Origin: Chloroflexota bacterium
Lineage (GTDB): Bacteria; Chloroflexota; Anaerolineae; Anaerolineales; UBA11579
Direction: 5' to 3'
DNA: 8,293 nucleotides
Assembly (NCBI GenBank): GCA_030610225.1
Contig: JAUWSD010000045.1
Location: 1 to 8,293 of the forward strand
This document shows positions 6,052-8,293 of this stretch, one piece after another. The position numbers were made by a program, and so were the translations under genes. Each line of letters begins with the position of its first letter. Position 1 is the stretch's first letter. Under the pieces are notes generated by a model that was not told the origin of the DNA, made no database searches, and saw only the letters and a list, made by a program, of their open reading frames with translations.

Positions 6052-6057
6052 ATTATA
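6052..6057 (-). promoter_or_regulatory. Possible -10 box of the P-loop NTPase gene
   Basis: On the minus strand the sequence reads TATAAT, about 30 nt before the ATG at 6021. No convincing -35 is seen in the AT-rich stretch upstream. It is divergent from the RNase J promoter, whose -10 is about 40 bp away. Confidence 0.4.
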
Positions 6058-6071
6058 ATATTTTAACATCT

Positions 6072-6101
6072 TTGGGGATAAAAAGCAGTTTATGTTATAA
6101 T
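6072..6101 (+). promoter_or_regulatory. Promoter of the RNase J gene, extended -10
   Basis: A perfect TATAAT (6096-6101) is preceded by TGT (6093-6095), forming an extended -10. A partial -35, TTGGGG (6072-6077), lies 18 nt upstream. Transcription should begin near 6108, giving a leader of about 110 nt. Confidence 0.75.
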
Positions 6102-6180
6102 CCGACGGCTAAAGAGGGAGGAACAACTAAACAAGGTTGAAATTTTCTTTCTAGCTAATTAATTAACTAATAAACATTAA

Positions 6181-6199
6181 CAAGACGCTGAAAGTCTTG
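6181..6199 (+). promoter_or_regulatory. Small hairpin in the RNase J mRNA leader
   Basis: CAAGAC (6181-6186) pairs perfectly with GTCTTG (6194-6199) around a 7-nt loop. It ends 8 nt before the AGAAGG ribosome binding site (6208-6213). It is not followed by a U-tract, so it is not a terminator. It may shape translation or decay of this mRNA, which is inference. Confidence 0.4.
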
Positions 6200-6219
6200 A
6201 TGTAAAAAGAAGGTAAAAA

Positions 6220-7866
6220 ATGAATAAAGGAAAATTACGGATCGTCCCTTTAGGCGGGTTAGGGGAGATCGGAAAGAATATGATCGCGTATGAATACGGC
6301 GATGATATCTTGATTGTTGATTCAGGAATTATGTTTCCTGAAAATGATATGTTGGGGATAGACTACATCATTCCAGATTTTAATTATCTGTTAAGTGATG
6401 ACAAAAGAGAAAAGATCAGAGGTATAGTGATCACCCATGGCCATGAGGATCATGTTGGATCGATCTCTCATGTTTTAAGGGAGATCAATGTTCCCATTTA
6501 CGGCACTCCTTTGACCCTGGGATTTGTCAGTGTAAAACTGGCAAAACGAGGTGTGAAAGAAGGCGTTGAGCTGATCACAATTAAGGCGGGTGAATCTATT
6601 CAAATTGGGGCGTTCAATGTGGAATTTTGCCACGTTTGCCACTCGGTTCCGGATGGTGTTGCACTTGGTATCACCACCCCTGTTGGCCTGGTGGTACACA
6701 GCGGAGATTACAAGTTTGATCATACTCCAGTAGACAATTGGCCAACTGATTTTGCAAAGTTAGCTGAGTGGGCTGGCCGAGGGGTTTTAGCTCTCCTGTC
6801 TGATTCAACAAACGCCGACAAACCTGGATGGACACCATCAGAGAGGGTGATCGATGCTGCCCTGGATGATGTGTTCAGAGATGCTGAAGGAAGAATTATC
6901 ATTGCATCATTTGCATCTCTGATCTCAAGGATCCAGCAGGTTATGAATGCAGCTGAAAGACATGGGCGGAAGATGGCATTGGTTGGGATGAGCATGCTTG
7001 AAAACTATAAGATGGCCTGCAATCTTGGCTACCTTGACGAACCCAAAGATGTGGTTATAGATATTAAGCAAGCCTTAAAGTTACCAGAGAAAGAAGTTGT
7101 CCTGATGTGTACCGGTTCACAGGGTGAGCCCACCTCGATCATGGGCAGGTTGGCTAACAACACGAATAGACAATTTAACATACAGGAAGGCGATACGGTC
7201 GTATTATCATCGCATCCTATTCCCGGAAACGAGGAAAATGTTTTCAGGACGATCAACAAGTTATTCAAACACGGCGCGAATGTGATCTATGACCCGATCA
7301 AATCAGTTCATGTTTCCGGGCATGCCAGCCAGGAAGAGATGAAACTGCTGCTGAACCTGGTCAAGCCCAAATACCTGATCCCAATTCACGGAGAAATTCG
7401 TCACTTGAGACAGCATGGAAAGCTTGCTGAAGAAGTTGGGATCAAACCTGAGAATATTGGTGTGATCGAAAACGGAACGATAGTTGAGTTTTATGACGGC
7501 AAAATGGAGATCGGCGAAAGGATCCCCGGCGGATATGTGTTCGTTGATGGGAACCGCGTCGGAGAGATTGGCCCAGCAGTTGTCCGTGAAAGAGAAGTTT
7601 TATCACGGGAAGGTATTGTGACCGTAAGTCTTCTGTTGAATAAGCGTGATAAATCCATCATTGGAGTACCAGAGATCAGCACCCAGGGTTTTGTTTACAA
7701 GAAAGATTCAGGTGTTATTCTGGACTCTTTAGTTGAGGTCATTGAAGAAACAGTGTCAAAGAAATCTAAAGACCTGGAGCAGGACATCAAAAGGAATATT
7801 CGCTCTGCACTCAAAGCTAAGACAAGACGGCGCCCGATGATATTCCTGACAATTCACGAAATCTAA
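6220..7866 (+). CDS. rnj: Ribonuclease J (metallo-beta-lactamase/beta-CASP RNase, 548 aa)
   Basis: RNase J degrades and matures RNA in the cytoplasm as a 5'-to-3' exonuclease and endonuclease, taking a central decay role in bacteria lacking RNase E. The length matches the family. Zinc-binding residues are all present: THGHEDH (72-78), His141 in HSVPD, Asp163 in SGDYKFD, and His390 in PIHGE. The beta-CASP region includes SDSTNA (194-199), CTGSQGEP (297-304), SHPIPGNE (331-338) and HVSGHAS (364-370), the last binding the RNA phosphate in known structures. The C-terminal domain runs from about 450 to 548, ending in RRRPMIFLTIHEI. The ATG at 6220 has AGAAGG 6 nt upstream. It has its own promoter and leader, and no partner gene follows. 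The similar archaeal-type and CPSF-like enzymes are less likely given this full bacterial motif set. Confidence 0.97.
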   Translation: MNKGKLRIVPLGGLGEIGKNMIAYEYGDDILIVDSGIMFPENDMLGIDYIIPDFNYLLSDDKREKIRGIVITHGHEDHVGSISHVLREINVPIYGTPLTLGFVSVKLAKRGVKEGVELITIKAGESIQIGAFNVEFCHVCHSVPDGVALGITTPVGLVVHSGDYKFDHTPVDNWPTDFAKLAEWAGRGVLALLSDSTNADKPGWTPSERVIDAALDDVFRDAEGRIIIASFASLISRIQQVMNAAERHGRKMALVGMSMLENYKMACNLGYLDEPKDVVIDIKQALKLPEKEVVLMCTGSQGEPTSIMGRLANNTNRQFNIQEGDTVVLSSHPIPGNEENVFRTINKLFKHGANVIYDPIKSVHVSGHASQEEMKLLLNLVKPKYLIPIHGEIRHLRQHGKLAEEVGIKPENIGVIENGTIVEFYDGKMEIGERIPGGYVFVDGNRVGEIGPAVVREREVLSREGIVTVSLLLNKRDKSIIGVPEISTQGFVYKKDSGVILDSLVEVIEETVSKKSKDLEQDIKRNIRSALKAKTRRRPMIFLTIHEI

Positions 7867-7905
7867 AATTAAAAAGAGCCAGAATTGGTTTGATGGAATC
7901 AAAAC

Positions 7906-7927
7906 CCCACGACTGTGAGGTTGTGGG
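7906..7927 (+). terminator. Possible terminator after RNase J, or remnant of a palindromic repeat
   Basis: CCCACGAC (7906-7913) pairs with GTTGTGGG (7920-7927) through eight pairs, one of them G-U, around the loop TGTGAG. It is the only GC-rich hairpin between the RNase J stop and the next gene. The following bases ATTTGCGTTT are a poor U-tract. The form also resembles a degenerate dispersed palindrome, so the terminator role is uncertain. Confidence 0.5.
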
Positions 7928-7954
7928 ATTTGCGTTTCACTTTGTTCCCCCCTC

Positions 7955-8020
7955 GTCATTGCGAGTGATAACGAAGCAATCACTATTAGAGTGCCGCGTC
8001 GATGCGCTCCTCGTAATGAC
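7955..8020. repeat. Imperfect-palindromic dispersed repeat, 66 bp
   Basis: The ends GTCATTGCGAG (7955-7965) and CTCGTAATGAC (8010-8020) are inverted repeats with one mismatch. The interior has a second hairpin, AGTGAT and ATCACT, around AACGAAGCA. The pattern CGTCATTGCGAG ... GAAGCAATC is familiar from non-coding dispersed repeats in many bacterial genomes. It has no open frame, so any movement would need a helper in trans. Copy number cannot be judged from this window, which holds one copy. Confidence 0.7.
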
Positions 8021-8036
8021 AGGCTTTCTAGCCTGT
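8019..8036 (-). other. Hairpin with the LysM gene stop codon in its loop
   Basis: ACAGGC (8019-8024) and GCCTGT (8031-8036) are perfect inverted repeats around a 6-nt loop that holds the stop TAG (minus strand, 8028-8030). No T-run follows on the minus strand, so it is not a standard terminator. One arm overlaps the last two bases of the adjacent repeat. Confidence 0.5.
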
Positions 8037-8293
8037 TGGCGTTGAGGTTGGAACTGGTGTTGCTATATTAATTGGGACCTTTAATATTTGCCCGGGGTAG
8101 ATCGTGTCCGGATCATCCAATTCATTTTCTTCGATGATCGCATCCTCAGTGCTGTTGAATTTTATTGCGATGCCCTGAATCGAATCTCCAGGAAGGACCT
8201 CATATTCAATGATAGTGCCATCGGCAAGATCATCTGGGATAGGAGTTGGGGTTGGGGTTGCATAGTTCGGGTCTGGTATGAGGATCACATCAC
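8028..8293 (-). CDS. LysM-domain protein, 3' part of gene (5' end outside window)
   Basis: The frame is open to the window end; an in-frame GTG at 8288 is internal, since the preceding codons continue the frame (D-V-I-L-I-P). About 87 residues are seen. A Thr-Pro linker (TPTPTP, about residues 12-17) leads to one LysM domain at about 30-74, with the typical YEVLPGDSIQGIAIKF start, a central IIEENEL helix and a YPGQILKVPI end. A second Thr/Pro stretch (ATPVPTSTPTG) closes the protein. LysM domains bind N-acetylglucosamine-containing glycans such as peptidoglycan, so this is probably an exported or surface-anchored protein. The VILIP just upstream of the first linker looks like the end of another LysM domain, suggesting tandem repeats. 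It converges on the RNase J gene. Confidence 0.85.
   Translation of the reverse strand, partial: DVILIPDPNYATPTPTPIPDDLADGTIIEYEVLPGDSIQGIAIKFNSTEDAIIEENELDDPDTIYPGQILKVPINIATPVPTSTPTG

Noticed and set aside
6137..6154. Five-codon leader peptide (TTG-AAA-TTT-TCT-TTC-TAG) in the RNase J leader
   Set aside because: The TTG is about 15 nt from GGGAGG, too far for normal use, and the frame is too short to judge.
7756..7983. 75-codon minus-strand frame across the RNase J end and the repeat
   Set aside because: It overlaps conserved RNase J coding sequence and a non-coding repeat; no motif or ribosome binding site supports it.
7940..8036. CRISPR-like or tRNA-like structure in the gap after rnj
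   Set aside because: There are no regularly spaced direct repeats and no cloverleaf; the symmetry is explained by one imperfect palindromic repeat plus a small hairpin.

Overview
The window reads as a bacterial chromosome segment of moderate, rather AT-leaning composition. It most likely comes from the Chloroflexota, class Anaerolineae. The support is indirect: a LysM protein with Thr-Pro linkers, extracytoplasmic TPR proteins with Thr/Pro-rich stretches, one RNase J gene, and a HrcA/CIRCE-type groESL operon in a non-proteobacterial style. No rRNA, tRNA, transposase, phage gene or CRISPR array is visible. No gene-free stretch exceeds 300 bases.

Left part (1-1898, + strand): two tandem, paralogous TPR-repeat genes 23 nt apart. 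The first is cut by the window edge. The second has an N-terminal signal anchor, so its repeats should lie outside the membrane. Their C-terminal halves align without gaps around a conserved Cys-X30-Cys.

Middle left (1931-4044, + strand): a textbook heat-shock operon. A sigma70-type promoter (TTGACG-17-TATTAT) is followed at once by a CIRCE operator, then groES, then groEL, closed by a perfectly palindromic terminator. The encoded proteins form the GroEL/GroES folding chamber, and HrcA is the expected repressor.

Middle (4047-6021): small accessory genes. On the minus strand, a GyrI-like small-molecule-binding protein is followed by an unrecognised 69-residue protein, probably as one operon. 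Divergent from them on the plus strand is a roughly 61-residue glycine-zipper membrane peptide. It converges, across a second palindromic terminator, on a minus-strand P-loop NTPase/kinase-like gene of unknown function. A perfect 6-bp inverted repeat lies in the divergent promoter region.

Right part (6072-8293): a full-length RNase J gene with its own extended -10 promoter and a leader of about 110 nt carrying a small hairpin just before the ribosome binding site. It is followed by a possible terminator, a 66-bp imperfect-palindromic repeat resembling common dispersed bacterial repeats, and the 3' end of a minus-strand LysM gene whose stop codon lies in a hairpin loop next to that repeat.

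Most of the window is housekeeping (protein folding, RNA decay). I found no clear evidence of a new multi-gene system. The less ordinary items are the TPR pair, the glycine-zipper peptide, the GyrI-like/69-residue pair and the repeat at the LysM gene end.
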